Below are positions 17,359-25,208 of a stretch of 64,000 bases of DNA, one piece after another (the stretch's first letter is position 1; each line of letters opens with the position of its first letter). The DNA lies in assembly GCF_014697475.1 (NCBI RefSeq), contig NZ_JACJRV010000018.1, positions 1-64,000 on the forward strand, read 5' to 3'. Below the pieces are notes generated by a model. It made no database searches. It was not told the DNA's origin and was given only the letters and a program-made list of their open reading frames with translations. The DNA is from Nostoc sp. FACHB-152. Its GTDB lineage: Bacteria > Cyanobacteriota > Cyanobacteriia > Cyanobacteriales > Nostocaceae. A program made the position numbers and the translations under genes.

Positions 17359-18039
17359 CTATGCAGTCTGTTCGGGTTCTGTTGTTAACTTCTGCCCAAT
17401 TTTTGGTTCTGTACCTGCCAAAATTCGTTCAATATTACTCCGGTGACGCACAATCACATACAATCCACCTAGAATACCAAACAAAATATATGGCAATGGT
17501 TGCTGGAAAACTACCATCAAAATTGTTACAGCGATCGCTCCAGCAATCGAACTTAACGATACAATTCTAGAAATAGCTACCACCACTGCAAATACTCCCA
17601 AGGTGGCTAAACCAACTTGCCAATTCATCGCCAATAATATTCCTAAGCTGGTAGCAACAGATTTACCACCAGTAAAGCCGAGAAAAATTGATTTACTATG
17701 TCCTAATATGGCGGCTAAACCCACTAAAGTTACCATCCAGGGTTGCCATAATTTTACATCTACAGTTTGAGGGATGAAATTTTGGCTAGCAGCAAAGTTA
17801 AATAAGGCATAAACTAGAGCGATCGCTAATACTCCTTTTAAGCAATCAAGTCCTAAAACGAAAGCTCCTGCCCCTTTACCCAAAGCCCTCAGTACATTGG
17901 TAGCCCCGGTTGAACCAGAACCGACTTCCCGAATATCAATACCTTTTAACTGCTTGACAGCAATGTAGCCAGTGGGAAAGGAACCCAACAAATAAGCTAC
18001 TATCAAAACTGCCCCACACAAGCCTAACCAGATAGCCAT
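17359..18039 (-). CDS. plsY: Glycerol-3-phosphate acyltransferase PlsY
   Basis: PlsY transfers the acyl group from acyl-phosphate to glycerol 3-phosphate, the first step of phospholipid and glycolipid synthesis, at the inner membrane. The protein (226 residues from ATG 18039) is strongly hydrophobic with several membrane spans and shows the family motifs LLGSFPTGYIAVK, VGSGSTGATNVLRALGK and LGHSKSIFLGFTGGKSVAT. The TTG at 18045 could also start it, but the ATG two codons later is simpler. Length is normal for cyanobacterial PlsY. A heptamer repeat array precedes it. Confidence 0.95.
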   Translation of the reverse strand: MAIWLGLCGAVLIVAYLLGSFPTGYIAVKQLKGIDIREVGSGSTGATNVLRALGKGAGAFVLGLDCLKGVLAIALVYALFNFAASQNFIPQTVDVKLWQPWMVTLVGLAAILGHSKSIFLGFTGGKSVATSLGILLAMNWQVGLATLGVFAVVVAISRIVSLSSIAGAIAVTILMVVFQQPLPYILFGILGGLYVIVRHRSNIERILAGTEPKIGQKLTTEPEQTA

Positions 18040-18066
18040 AAACAACTCAAGAAAATCAAGTGTCCA

Positions 18067-18094
18067 TAGTCAATAGTCTATAGTCAATAGTCCA
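18067..18094. repeat. Heptamer array, TAGTCAA type
   Basis: Four tandem heptamers, TAGTCAA TAGTCTA TAGTCAA TAGTCCA, reverse complements of the TTGACTA unit found elsewhere in the window. Arrays of this kind are the short tandemly repeated repetitive (STRR) sequences of heterocystous cyanobacteria. Confidence 0.8.
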
Positions 18095-18288
18095 AGATAT
18101 AGCAGGTGACCGAAGAGGGGGAAAGGGGAAAGGTTGCAAGAAATGAGTTTTTAAACCTGGAGAAGGAACAAAGATATATTTCGAGATAGGTAGTACGAGG
18201 AATACAGCATCCTCGTATCAAGCCCCTAACTTTAGTTATGGGGTTCCCTTTCCCTTTCCCCTTTAACCTTTTCCCTGCCCGAAGGGCG

Positions 18289-18309
18289 TTGACCAATGAC
18301 TATTGACTA
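18289..18309. repeat. Heptamer array overlapping a stop codon
   Basis: Three heptamers TTGACCA ATGACTA TTGACTA; the last contains the stop codon (minus strand, 18307-18309) of the DUF3086 gene, so the array abuts and slightly enters the coding region. Confidence 0.75.
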
Positions 18310-19545
18310 GAAATCATCATCATAATTTCTCATGGCTTTGGGGTCAGGAGCAAACGCCAACCACAAAGGAAATTGCAGCAGTCCTAAACTAATTTGCTCC
18401 TCAGAATCGTCAATGATAATTAAGGGTAGTTGATTAGCTTTTACCAAACGGTCAGCTTTTTGTGCTAAAGCGTCTGCTGCTTCAAATAATACTACACCTC
18501 GGTCAGGGCCAAAGTCTGGACGACCTATGCCCAAGCAGTCTTGCAGACCTCGCCGCCATTCACCCAGACGTTCTGGTGTATTGGCTAAAACTAAAGTACG
18601 GACGCGATCGCCATACAATTTGTGTAGGATCGAAATCACCGCCGAAGCAATCAAAGTATTTTGCAAGCGGCTACCCATTGTCCGCAAAGCACCCCGTCCC
18701 CCTTGACCAAAAAACCAATTTGAGACTCGTTCTGCATGAACTGGTTCAAAGGTGCGCCGTAGTTGCCAAGCTGGGCCGTAATAATCTGGTTTGTTACGAT
18801 ATTGGTCAATTAAGCGGCGAATTTGCTTGGTTGTGTCTTGAAACTGCTGTTGGGCAAATTGTGGGGTATTTGGTTCGGGTTCGGCGGGTTTAGCTTCTTT
18901 GACAGTTGGTTTTTCTCGTTCTCTGACCTCTGGGACTAATTGCAACTGCTCGGCGGCGACGGCTAAATCTTGTAAGCTACCAGTGAGATAGTCTTTAAAA
19001 CCTTGAACACGAATTGCTAAGTCTTGCGATGCACCCGCAAAGGTAGTTCGCATTTCATTACGGATGCGTTCTTGACGGCGTTCTAGCTGTTCTATGGAAA
19101 TTTGCAGTGCTTGTTTGCGTTGTTCAAGCTGTCCTAGTGTTTCTTGAACAATGCGCCCCAGTGCTGTTTGAGTATCACTCAATTGTGTTTGCAGACTGTT
19201 GTAAGTCTCCCGTAACTTGTTAATTTCTGCTGTGAGTTCTGCTTCAGTCTGTTGCAGTTGAGCTAATCTTTGCTCTGCTTGTGCGAGTGAATTATTTTGT
19301 GATTGTATGTCTGATCCTATCCCATCTGTGTCAGTTGCTAGAACTACAACCTCAGATATTGGCTCTGTCGTTGGTTCATGCACAGTATCAGCCAGTTCTG
19401 TATCAACTGATGAAGTTGACGCTTCTGTTTCCAGAACTGGCTCTAAAGATGAGTTTTCTGGGTTTTCGATGTTAGGTTTCTCTGGTTGTAATTGCTCCAA
19501 CCACTCATCTATGGGTTCTGGAGTTTGAGATGCGTCAGGGTTCAT
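18307..19545 (-). CDS. DUF3086 domain protein
   Basis: A 412-residue cyanobacterial protein of unknown biochemical function. The N-terminal 80 residues are acidic and disordered; about residues 85-190 form a long coiled coil rich in Glu, Gln and Leu; the C-terminal half is the conserved DUF3086 part (QQFQDTTKQIRRLIDQYRNK through LVLANTPERLGEWRRGLQDC to FPLWLAFAPDPKAMRNY). It lies upstream in the same strand order as DUF3119 and an MlaE-type permease, an arrangement I recall in other cyanobacteria, which hints at a shared envelope role. The ATG at 19545 is the natural start. No signal peptide or membrane span is seen. Confidence 0.85.
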   Translation of the reverse strand: MNPDASQTPEPIDEWLEQLQPEKPNIENPENSSLEPVLETEASTSSVDTELADTVHEPTTEPISEVVVLATDTDGIGSDIQSQNNSLAQAEQRLAQLQQTEAELTAEINKLRETYNSLQTQLSDTQTALGRIVQETLGQLEQRKQALQISIEQLERRQERIRNEMRTTFAGASQDLAIRVQGFKDYLTGSLQDLAVAAEQLQLVPEVREREKPTVKEAKPAEPEPNTPQFAQQQFQDTTKQIRRLIDQYRNKPDYYGPAWQLRRTFEPVHAERVSNWFFGQGGRGALRTMGSRLQNTLIASAVISILHKLYGDRVRTLVLANTPERLGEWRRGLQDCLGIGRPDFGPDRGVVLFEAADALAQKADRLVKANQLPLIIIDDSEEQISLGLLQFPLWLAFAPDPKAMRNYDDDF

Positions 19546-19606
19546 AAACTATAAATTTAATTCCTATGATGCAAATAAATATAGGTCATTTGTCCTTTAT
19601 CAACCA

Positions 19607-19627
19607 TTGACTATTGACTCTTGACTC
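19607..19627. repeat. Heptamer array, TTGACTA type
   Basis: Three tandem units, TTGACTA TTGACTC TTGACTC, in the short gap between DUF3119 and DUF3086. Same family as the arrays at 18067, 18289, 23151, 39049 and 43914. Confidence 0.75.
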
Positions 19628-19631
19628 AGAC

Positions 19632-20048
19632 TTAAATACGTGGACAGCGTTCTTCCAAACAAGCTTTTAGGGTGTTGGGGTCAAACAAAATTGGCAAAAA
19701 GTGAATACTGTTGATTTCTTTAAAATAAAACAGTACAGGAAAACCATTCCAGAATATCCGCCAGTTTTGCCATTCTCGGTAGGGAAAACGCCGAAGTAAC
19801 TTTTCACCTCTGTAAATGTCTAAGTCAGTGGCAGTAAATTGTAAACGCAACGTTACAGTTTGAAACAAAAGAAACAAACCAAAAAATGCGATCGCTGCAC
19901 CTAATAAAGGTTGCACAATCAGGATGGGAATAGCCGCAATTACCAAAACTAAAGGGATATTGTAACTAGGTTTGAGTTCCACAGTTGCTGCGGAGTTAGG
20001 CGCAAATGAACTGGTCACTGTTTCAAATCCTGTTTCTTTAGTAGACAT
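19632..20048 (-). CDS. DUF3119 domain membrane protein
   Basis: A 138-residue protein with two adjacent membrane spans (about residues 30-66, IPLVLVIAAIPILIVQPLLGAAIAFFGLFLLFQ) followed by a small soluble PH-like domain (LRLQFTATDLDIYRGEKLLRRFPYREWQNW). This is the cyanobacterial/plastid DUF3119 family. It is located 94 bases downstream of the MlaE-type permease on the same strand, and 87 bases upstream of DUF3086, so the three may be co-transcribed. Function unknown; a role in membrane lipid handling is inferred from context only. Confidence 0.82.
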   Translation of the reverse strand: MSTKETGFETVTSSFAPNSAATVELKPSYNIPLVLVIAAIPILIVQPLLGAAIAFFGLFLLFQTVTLRLQFTATDLDIYRGEKLLRRFPYREWQNWRIFWNGFPVLFYFKEINSIHFLPILFDPNTLKACLEERCPRI

Positions 20049-20141
20049 CTTTCCTATTTTAGGATTAGGAGGTGAAGGTTAGGTAATAGGCAATAGGTAA
20101 TAGGATAAGGTTTTAAATTCAAATTTTAACCTCTCGCCTCT

Positions 20142-20942
20142 TTAAAACCCTTGTAACAATGCACTGCCTGCGCCTTGAAACATTAACCAAGACAGAAAGA
20201 AGTTGCTAATAAATATCAGCAGTAACGCAGTAACGACAGCAGTTGTAGTTGATTGTCCCACACCTTTGGCTCCGCCTGTGGTTGTCAAGCCCCAACTGCA
20301 ACCAATGACAGCAATTAACATTCCAAAACAAACTGCTTTAATCAAGGCACTACAAATATCCCAAGTATCAACCAGGCTACGGGCAGATTCTAAAAATACG
20401 TTATCTGCGATTCCATATAGATTAGAGGCAATAAACAATCCGCCAGTCATGCCTGTTATTAAAGACAGGAGAGTTAAAATTGGCAGCATTAAGCAACAAG
20501 CAATCATGCGTGGAATAACTAAGTAATCGATGGGGTCGGTTCTTAACATCAACATGGCATCGATTTGTTCTGTCACCCGCATAGTACCGATTTCTGCGGC
20601 AAAGGCAGACCCAACTCGCCCGGCTAAAATGACTGCTGTGAGTACTGGTGATAGTTCTCGTGTTAATGCTACCGCCAGTACGCCACCGACTAGATTTCCC
20701 GCGCCAAAGTTAATAAATTCTCGCGCTACCTGAATGGTAAACACAGCACCAACAAAAATAGCTGTTAATAGGGCAATAAACAGAGAGTCTGGCCCCACTG
20801 CTACCATTTGTTCTAAGGTATTACGCCAATGGATTTTGCCCCGCACCAGGTGAACGATTAGCTGTCCTCCCAGAAAAATCGCGGCGACCAATCGCTGACC
20901 CCATGCTGCTAAACTTGATTTAGATGTTGTACTCTGACTCAA
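20142..20942 (-). CDS. mlaE: MlaE-family ABC transporter permease
   Basis: A 266-residue polytopic permease of the MlaE/TGD1/Ycf63 family: the conserved region ELSPVLTAVILAGRVGSAFAAEIGTMRVTEQIDAM is present, followed by four hydrophobic spans. MlaE proteins move phospholipids or related lipids between membranes together with an ATPase and an MCE-domain protein; neither partner is in this window. The start is TTG at 20942, giving the family-like N-terminus MSQSTTSKSSLAAWGQRL. Localisation: plasma membrane. It heads the apparent MlaE-DUF3119-DUF3086 group. Confidence 0.9.
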   Translation of the reverse strand: MSQSTTSKSSLAAWGQRLVAAIFLGGQLIVHLVRGKIHWRNTLEQMVAVGPDSLFIALLTAIFVGAVFTIQVAREFINFGAGNLVGGVLAVALTRELSPVLTAVILAGRVGSAFAAEIGTMRVTEQIDAMLMLRTDPIDYLVIPRMIACCLMLPILTLLSLITGMTGGLFIASNLYGIADNVFLESARSLVDTWDICSALIKAVCFGMLIAVIGCSWGLTTTGGAKGVGQSTTTAVVTALLLIFISNFFLSWLMFQGAGSALLQGF

Positions 20943-21489
20943 TTTTCTGTCGCTAACTCGGTAATAGCCTTAAGAATAGCGAAAGTCATTGGTTAATAGT
21001 CAAGAGTCATTTGTCAAAAGGCAGGAGGCAGAAGGCAGGAGGCAGGAGTAAATACTATGGCTTCAACCTCAGAACTCAAAATTTTCACCTTTGAACCCGA
21101 AACTTTCACCTCAGAACTCGGTACTTCATACTTTACACTTCATACTTCACACTTCATACTTTTCTCCCGCGCTCCCTATCGTTAAGACGGATGTAAATCA
21201 GGTTTAGGTTAACTTACTTTAAACTTGCTCTCATAAAATAAAGCTTTGCCAATAGTTATTTTGAGCTATGCTATTGATTGGATATATTCTCAAAGCTCCT
21301 TCTAGTGCGGGTTTTATCAATTTACGAGCTGGCATATCCATAATGCAGATTATGTAGTTCATGTCTGTTTTTTTAATGAAAACTTAAGATTTTTGACATA
21401 TTCACTTTTAGGGAGCGATCGCTCGTATTGTAGAAGATGGTAGCTAGCGGTTTAGCTATTCTGCGGTTCCTTTCTGGAGGTTGTCTTTC
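20943..21489. other. Intergenic region with short repeats
   Basis: No gene is visible. The stretch contains heptamer-like runs near 20994-21021 (TAGTCAA-type), a purine-rich run around 21020-21045 (GGCAGGAGGCAG-type), and the TTCATAC array at 21125-21159. The ribosome site GGAGG at 21476-21480 belongs to the next gene. Confidence 0.6.
21125..21159. repeat. Heptamer array, TTCATAC type
   Basis: Five tandem heptamers: TTCATAC TTTACAC TTCATAC TTCACAC TTCATAC. The same unit recurs three times at 22217-22237, about 1.1 kb away, on the other side of the small membrane protein gene. Confidence 0.8.
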
Positions 21490-21786
21490 ATGAGTTTTCT
21501 GACTAACTTTCTCCGCTCTCTATTGCTGACGATTATTTTTAGCTTTGTCGCTCCCATGTTTTTGATTGGCGGAATTCTGGTGATTGTAACTGGTCTAGGT
21601 TACTTTCCTGGTTTGCAAGCACTCACTGAAGCTGGTGCCAGGGGTATATTACATTTTCTTGCTATTTTTGGTAGTGGAAATTCTTTACACGGACTTTTGA
21701 TTATTAGTTTGACTTGGAGCTTTGTAGGTGGATTGTTTGATACTTATGCTTATTACAGATGTCAAATTCTACGCATAGATTCTTAA
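21490..21786 (+). CDS. Small membrane protein, unknown function
   Basis: A 98-residue hydrophobic protein with two or three membrane spans: about residues 8-38 (SLLLTIIFSFVAPMFLIGGILVIVTGLG) and 62-85 (LHGLLIISLTWSFVGGLFDTYAYY). I chose ATG 21490, which follows GGAGG by nine bases; a TTG three codons earlier abuts the ribosome site and cannot be used. I do not recognise the family. It is a single gene flanked on both sides by TTCATAC heptamer arrays. Confidence 0.75.
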   Translation: MSFLTNFLRSLLLTIIFSFVAPMFLIGGILVIVTGLGYFPGLQALTEAGARGILHFLAIFGSGNSLHGLLIISLTWSFVGGLFDTYAYYRCQILRIDS

Positions 21787-22295
21787 GTAATTAAAGTGCG
21801 ATCGCTAAGTTTGCTAGACTAATAACAAGTTAAAAGTATTGTTAAATATTAGTTTTAAGAGCAAAACACTACAGAACTTAAGATGAGTTTTGCTTAAAAA
21901 CTATAGTAATATTTGTTACATTAATAATTAAAACAATAAATAATTAGTTGCTCAAGATTGGCAACTGGAATGAAAAAATTTATAACAACGAGATGATAAA
22001 TTTTTAGTTATCTTAGATTGAGCGAGAGCTAACATCAAGCAGTCTTGAGGTTGTCTACTATAAAATGCTGAATAGCAGAATGTCCATTTATTAGACAAGG
22101 ATCTTTAACTGAAAAAAAATGAATGATGAAGTGAGAATGGAAACTGCGTCCCCAGGGACTGTTTTCAAACTCTGCGATTTACTCTCCTGAAAAAGGGAAG
22201 CTAAGATTCGGTGACTTTCATACTTCATACTTCATACTTCAGTTGACCTCTGGGCATTTTATAGTGAGATTATATAAGAGGTTTGTTGACTGCTC
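21787..22295. other. AT-rich intergenic region
   Basis: About 510 bases without a recognisable gene. It includes the TTCATAC array at 22217-22237 and one HIP1 site. The promoter of sppA should lie here but I cannot mark it. Confidence 0.5.
22217..22237. repeat. Heptamer array, TTCATAC type
   Basis: Three exact copies of TTCATAC in tandem, about 60 bases upstream of the sppA start; same unit as the array at 21125-21159. Confidence 0.8.
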
Positions 22296-23117
22296 ATGGT
22301 TTGGCCGTTTAAGTCTAAGTTTCGTAAACAAATTGCTCGGATTGAAATTACTGGTGCGATCGCTAGTGGTACACGTAAACGCGTTTTAGAAGCGTTAAAG
22401 ACCGTAGAAGAGAAGAAATTTCCCGCTTTACTTTTACGCATTGATAGCCCTGGGGGTACAGTCGGAGACTCCCAAGAAATTTATAGCGCCCTGAAGCGGT
22501 TACGCGAAAAAATCAAAATTGTAGCGAGTTTTGGTAATATTTCCGCCTCAGGTGGTGTATACATCGGTATGGGAGCCGAACACATCATGGCTAACCCCGG
22601 AACCATTACGGGAAGCATTGGTGTGATTTTGCGGGGGAATAACTTGGAACGCTTGCTCGAAAAAATTGGTGTTTCCTTCAAAGTGATCAAGTCTGGCCCG
22701 TACAAAGACATTTTGGCATTTGATCGGGAACTAACAGAACCAGAACAACATATCTTGCAAGAGTTGATTGACACAAGTTATCAGCAGTTTGTGCAAACAG
22801 TAGCCGATGCTCGTTCTTTAGCAGTAGAAACTGTAAAAAGCTTCGCTGACGGACGGATATTTACTGGGCAACAAGCTCTAGAATTGGGAGTAGTAGACCG
22901 CCTGGGAACCGAAGAAGATGCTCGTCGCTGGACAGCAGAACTGGTTGGTCTTGACCCCGAAAAAACACAATGCTTTAACCTCGAAGAACCAAAACCTTTG
23001 TTGAGCCGTTTTCTACCAGGGAGTCGTCAAGTTTCATCACGATTAGGAGCAGGTGCTGACTGGCTAGAATTTGAAATGTCTACCAGTGGTCTGCCACTGT
23101 GGTTATATCGACCATAA
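22296..23117 (+). CDS. sppA: Signal peptide peptidase SppA (short form)
   Basis: SppA degrades signal peptides left in the membrane after protein export. This 273-residue protein is the short (36K-type) form: it shows LLLRIDSPGGTVGDSQEIY, then NISASGGVYIG with the catalytic Ser (residue 85), and FKVIKSGPYKDILAFDRELT holding the catalytic Lys, giving the Ser-Lys dyad. The N-terminal membrane anchor typical of many SppA proteins is absent, so it may be peripherally attached or cytosolic. ATG 22296 is the only reasonable start. It is followed 83 bases later by aroH on the same strand. Confidence 0.92.
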   Translation: MVWPFKSKFRKQIARIEITGAIASGTRKRVLEALKTVEEKKFPALLLRIDSPGGTVGDSQEIYSALKRLREKIKIVASFGNISASGGVYIGMGAEHIMANPGTITGSIGVILRGNNLERLLEKIGVSFKVIKSGPYKDILAFDRELTEPEQHILQELIDTSYQQFVQTVADARSLAVETVKSFADGRIFTGQQALELGVVDRLGTEEDARRWTAELVGLDPEKTQCFNLEEPKPLLSRFLPGSRQVSSRLGAGADWLEFEMSTSGLPLWLYRP

Positions 23118-23150
23118 ATGCATTGGTCATCAGTTATTAGTCATTGGCTA

Positions 23151-23178
23151 ATGACTGTTGACTGTTAACTGTTGACTA
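23151..23178. repeat. Heptamer array, TTGACTA type
   Basis: Four tandem units ATGACTG TTGACTG TTAACTG TTGACTA directly upstream of the aroH ribosome site (AAGGAGGA at 23185-23192). Confidence 0.8.
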
Positions 23179-23200
23179 ATATTTAAGGAGGATTTTTGGC

Positions 23201-23614
23201 GTGGAGTGGCAAATGCGAGCAATTCGCGGAGCAACAACGGTTGCAGAAAACACAATTGAAGCAATGCGAGAAGCAGTTACAGAACTGCTAGAAGAACTAG
23301 AACACCGAAATCAAATCCAACCAGAAGATATGATCAGCGTGACTTTTTCAGTCACACGCGATTTAGATGCGATTTTTCCGGCGGCGATCGCCAGAACACG
23401 TCCTGGTTGGGATAATGTAGCTATGTTAGATGTGCAACAAATGCACGTCGAAGGCAGTTTACAACGTTGCATCCGCTTTTTAATTCACGCTTATCTGCCA
23501 ACCTCTGCGCCCATACACCATATATATTTGCGCCATGCTTCTAGTTTGCGTCCAGATTGGAGTTTACCCCAGTCTTTACACAAATCACAGGCAGCAATTG
23601 AGTCAAAAGTATAA
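23201..23614 (+). CDS. aroH: Chorismate mutase, AroH type
   Basis: Converts chorismate to prephenate in phenylalanine and tyrosine synthesis. The 137-residue protein is of the monofunctional AroH fold: RAIRGATTV at the N-terminus with the active-site Arg, ISVTFSVTRDLDAIFPA in the middle, and MHVEGSLQRCIRFLIH with the second catalytic Arg and the substrate-binding residues. A strong AAGGAGG ribosome site lies nine bases before the GTG at 23201; an ATG four codons later is less well spaced. It may be co-transcribed with sppA, although a heptamer array separates them. Confidence 0.94.
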   Translation: MEWQMRAIRGATTVAENTIEAMREAVTELLEELEHRNQIQPEDMISVTFSVTRDLDAIFPAAIARTRPGWDNVAMLDVQQMHVEGSLQRCIRFLIHAYLPTSAPIHHIYLRHASSLRPDWSLPQSLHKSQAAIESKV

Positions 23615-23646
23615 ATTAATAACTTAGACATCTGGGAGTTTCATCA

Positions 23647-24426
23647 ATGCCATCCCCCTTTCCTGGCATGAACCCCTATCTAGAATTGCCTTCACTTTGG
23701 CACGAGTTTCACAGCCGATTGATTGTGGCAATTTCTGATGCGCTCACACCCTATCTGCAACCCAAATATTATGTAGCAGTGGAAACCCGCACCTATCTGG
23801 ATGACGAAGACACCCAATTATTGGTGGGAATTCCCGATGCGGTCGTGCTGAGTGCTTCAAATTCGCCTGTAGCACAACCTACAACAACTGCCACACAAAC
23901 TCGTCCAAAGCAAATTCGACTCCCTATGCAAGTTGAGGTCAAAGAGCGTTATTTAGAAGTGCGGGAGGTAGGTACTCATCAGGTAATTACGGTTATTGAA
24001 GTACTATCACCCAAGAATAAGCGCAAGGGCGAAGGGCGAACTGCTTATGAGAAAAAGCGGCAGCGAGTGCTGGGCAGTTTATCTCACCTAGTTGAAATTG
24101 ACTTACTTCGAGAAAATACACCAATGCCTATGATTGGGGTAGAGGAGACAAGCGATTATCGCATCATAGTCAGTCGAGCCACTACCCGGCCAATGGCAGA
24201 TCTGTATGAATTCCAATTGAGAGAGCCAATTCCTAACTTCTCATTACCTCTCAAATCTGATGATCCGGAATTAGCAGTTGATTTACAGACCATTTTGCTG
24301 GGTGTTTACGATCGCGGTTCTTACCAATTTCGTATTGATTATCACCAACCTGTCCCCCCGCCAAAACTATCGGCAGCTGACCAACAGTGGATTGATGAAT
24401 TACTTGCTGCCATTCGAGGTGGGTGA
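23647..24426 (+). CDS. DUF4058 family protein
   Basis: A 259-residue protein beginning MPSPFPGMNPYLELPSLWHEFHSRLI, the diagnostic N-terminus of DUF4058, with TVIEVLSPKNKRKGEGRTAYEKKRQ in the middle. The VIEVLSPKNK part resembles the ExK strand of PD-(D/E)XK nucleases, but nuclease activity is not established for the family. It is common in cyanobacteria, often in multiple copies. It follows aroH by 32 bases and may be transcribed with it. Function unknown. Confidence 0.88.
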   Translation: MPSPFPGMNPYLELPSLWHEFHSRLIVAISDALTPYLQPKYYVAVETRTYLDDEDTQLLVGIPDAVVLSASNSPVAQPTTTATQTRPKQIRLPMQVEVKERYLEVREVGTHQVITVIEVLSPKNKRKGEGRTAYEKKRQRVLGSLSHLVEIDLLRENTPMPMIGVEETSDYRIIVSRATTRPMADLYEFQLREPIPNFSLPLKSDDPELAVDLQTILLGVYDRGSYQFRIDYHQPVPPPKLSAADQQWIDELLAAIRGG

Positions 24427-24491
24427 TGAGTGCTGACAGGGACAAAACCAGCTTGAGCGATCGCATTTTGTCCTTAAAATAGCCAATATAG

Positions 24492-24842
24492 TTAATTTAA
24501 CGCTTCTTCAGCAACGGTTGCGTTGATTGAAAATTCACTCTCGAATTGTTGAGTAAATTCATCAAATAATTTAAAAAACTGTTCTAAAGCAGTAGGCTCA
24601 TCTTGAGAAAAAAATAAAATTATTTGATCCCAGGTTTGATGAGAATTCAAATTGAATTTCTGCTGAATCCAGGTTTGAAATTCTGAAAATTGCTGTTCCT
24701 GTTGTGTTTGAGGAATTTCCATCTGGCGACGTGCAAAACAGTAACCAGCCAGAAAAGTACGGAGATTAGAAATAGAAACTCGTCCTAAATACATAGCAGG
24801 ACGTTTTTGGATATTGCGAATTAAATCATATAAGTCAACCAT
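24492..24842 (-). CDS. Putative immunity protein of a papain-fold toxin
   Basis: A 116-residue acidic soluble protein starting MVDLYDLIRNIQKRPAMYLG, with FLAGYCFARRQ, FQTWIQQKFNL and a C-terminal Asp/Glu/Phe-rich helix. I do not know its family by name, but small proteins with a KRPAMYLG-type start occur in polymorphic-toxin loci. It lies 13 bases downstream of, and on the same strand as, the frameshifted papain-fold toxin gene, the usual position for an immunity gene. Immunity function is inferred from this context. The gene appears intact while its toxin is broken. Confidence 0.65.
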   Translation of the reverse strand: MVDLYDLIRNIQKRPAMYLGRVSISNLRTFLAGYCFARRQMEIPQTQQEQQFSEFQTWIQQKFNLNSHQTWDQIILFFSQDEPTALEQFFKLFDEFTQQFESEFSINATVAEEALN

Positions 24843-24855
24843 CTGTCCCTCTGAT

Positions 24856-25208
24856 TTAAAATTCAGTTTCAGTAATTTGGAAATTGCCGCCTAAATCTTG
24901 TGCAGGGCAGTAAAGGTTATTTATCCATTTTACTCTGGCAATTCCTTCGGGATGGATGTTGTCAAAAATGAGTTCTTGTCCGTCAATTTCAACTGCGATC
25001 GCTTCGTGTCGTCCATTTATCGAGATGTTTTGTTGAAGGCGTTCATGGTATAAATGTTACAGAAAGGGTCTTCTGTACTACCAGTAAATAGGCTAATCTG
25101 TGTGCCAGAAATATTTTGCTCAATCAGAAATTGACGCAAGGCTATAGCACAGGGAACACATTCAAAAATTTTGAACGCAGAAGCGATCGCACTCAGTTCA
25201 TCTCTCAA
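24856..25208 (-). pseudogene. Papain-fold toxin (Tox-PL-2-like), frameshifted
   Basis: The first part reads LSAIASAFKIFECVPCAIAL with two cysteines, one the likely catalytic nucleophile, then TGSTEDPFCNIY. Just after NIY (around 25045-25050) the frame breaks and ends at a TAA, but the +1 frame continues as HERLQQNISINGRHEAIAVE (with the likely catalytic His), FDNIHPEGIARVKWINNLYC and ends ITETEF at 24856. Joined, this is a complete single-domain papain-fold toxin (Tox-PL-2 type). Two extra bases explain the break. The apparent start is TTG overlapping the stop of the PstS-like gene (TTGA), suggesting translational coupling. Confidence 0.75.
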
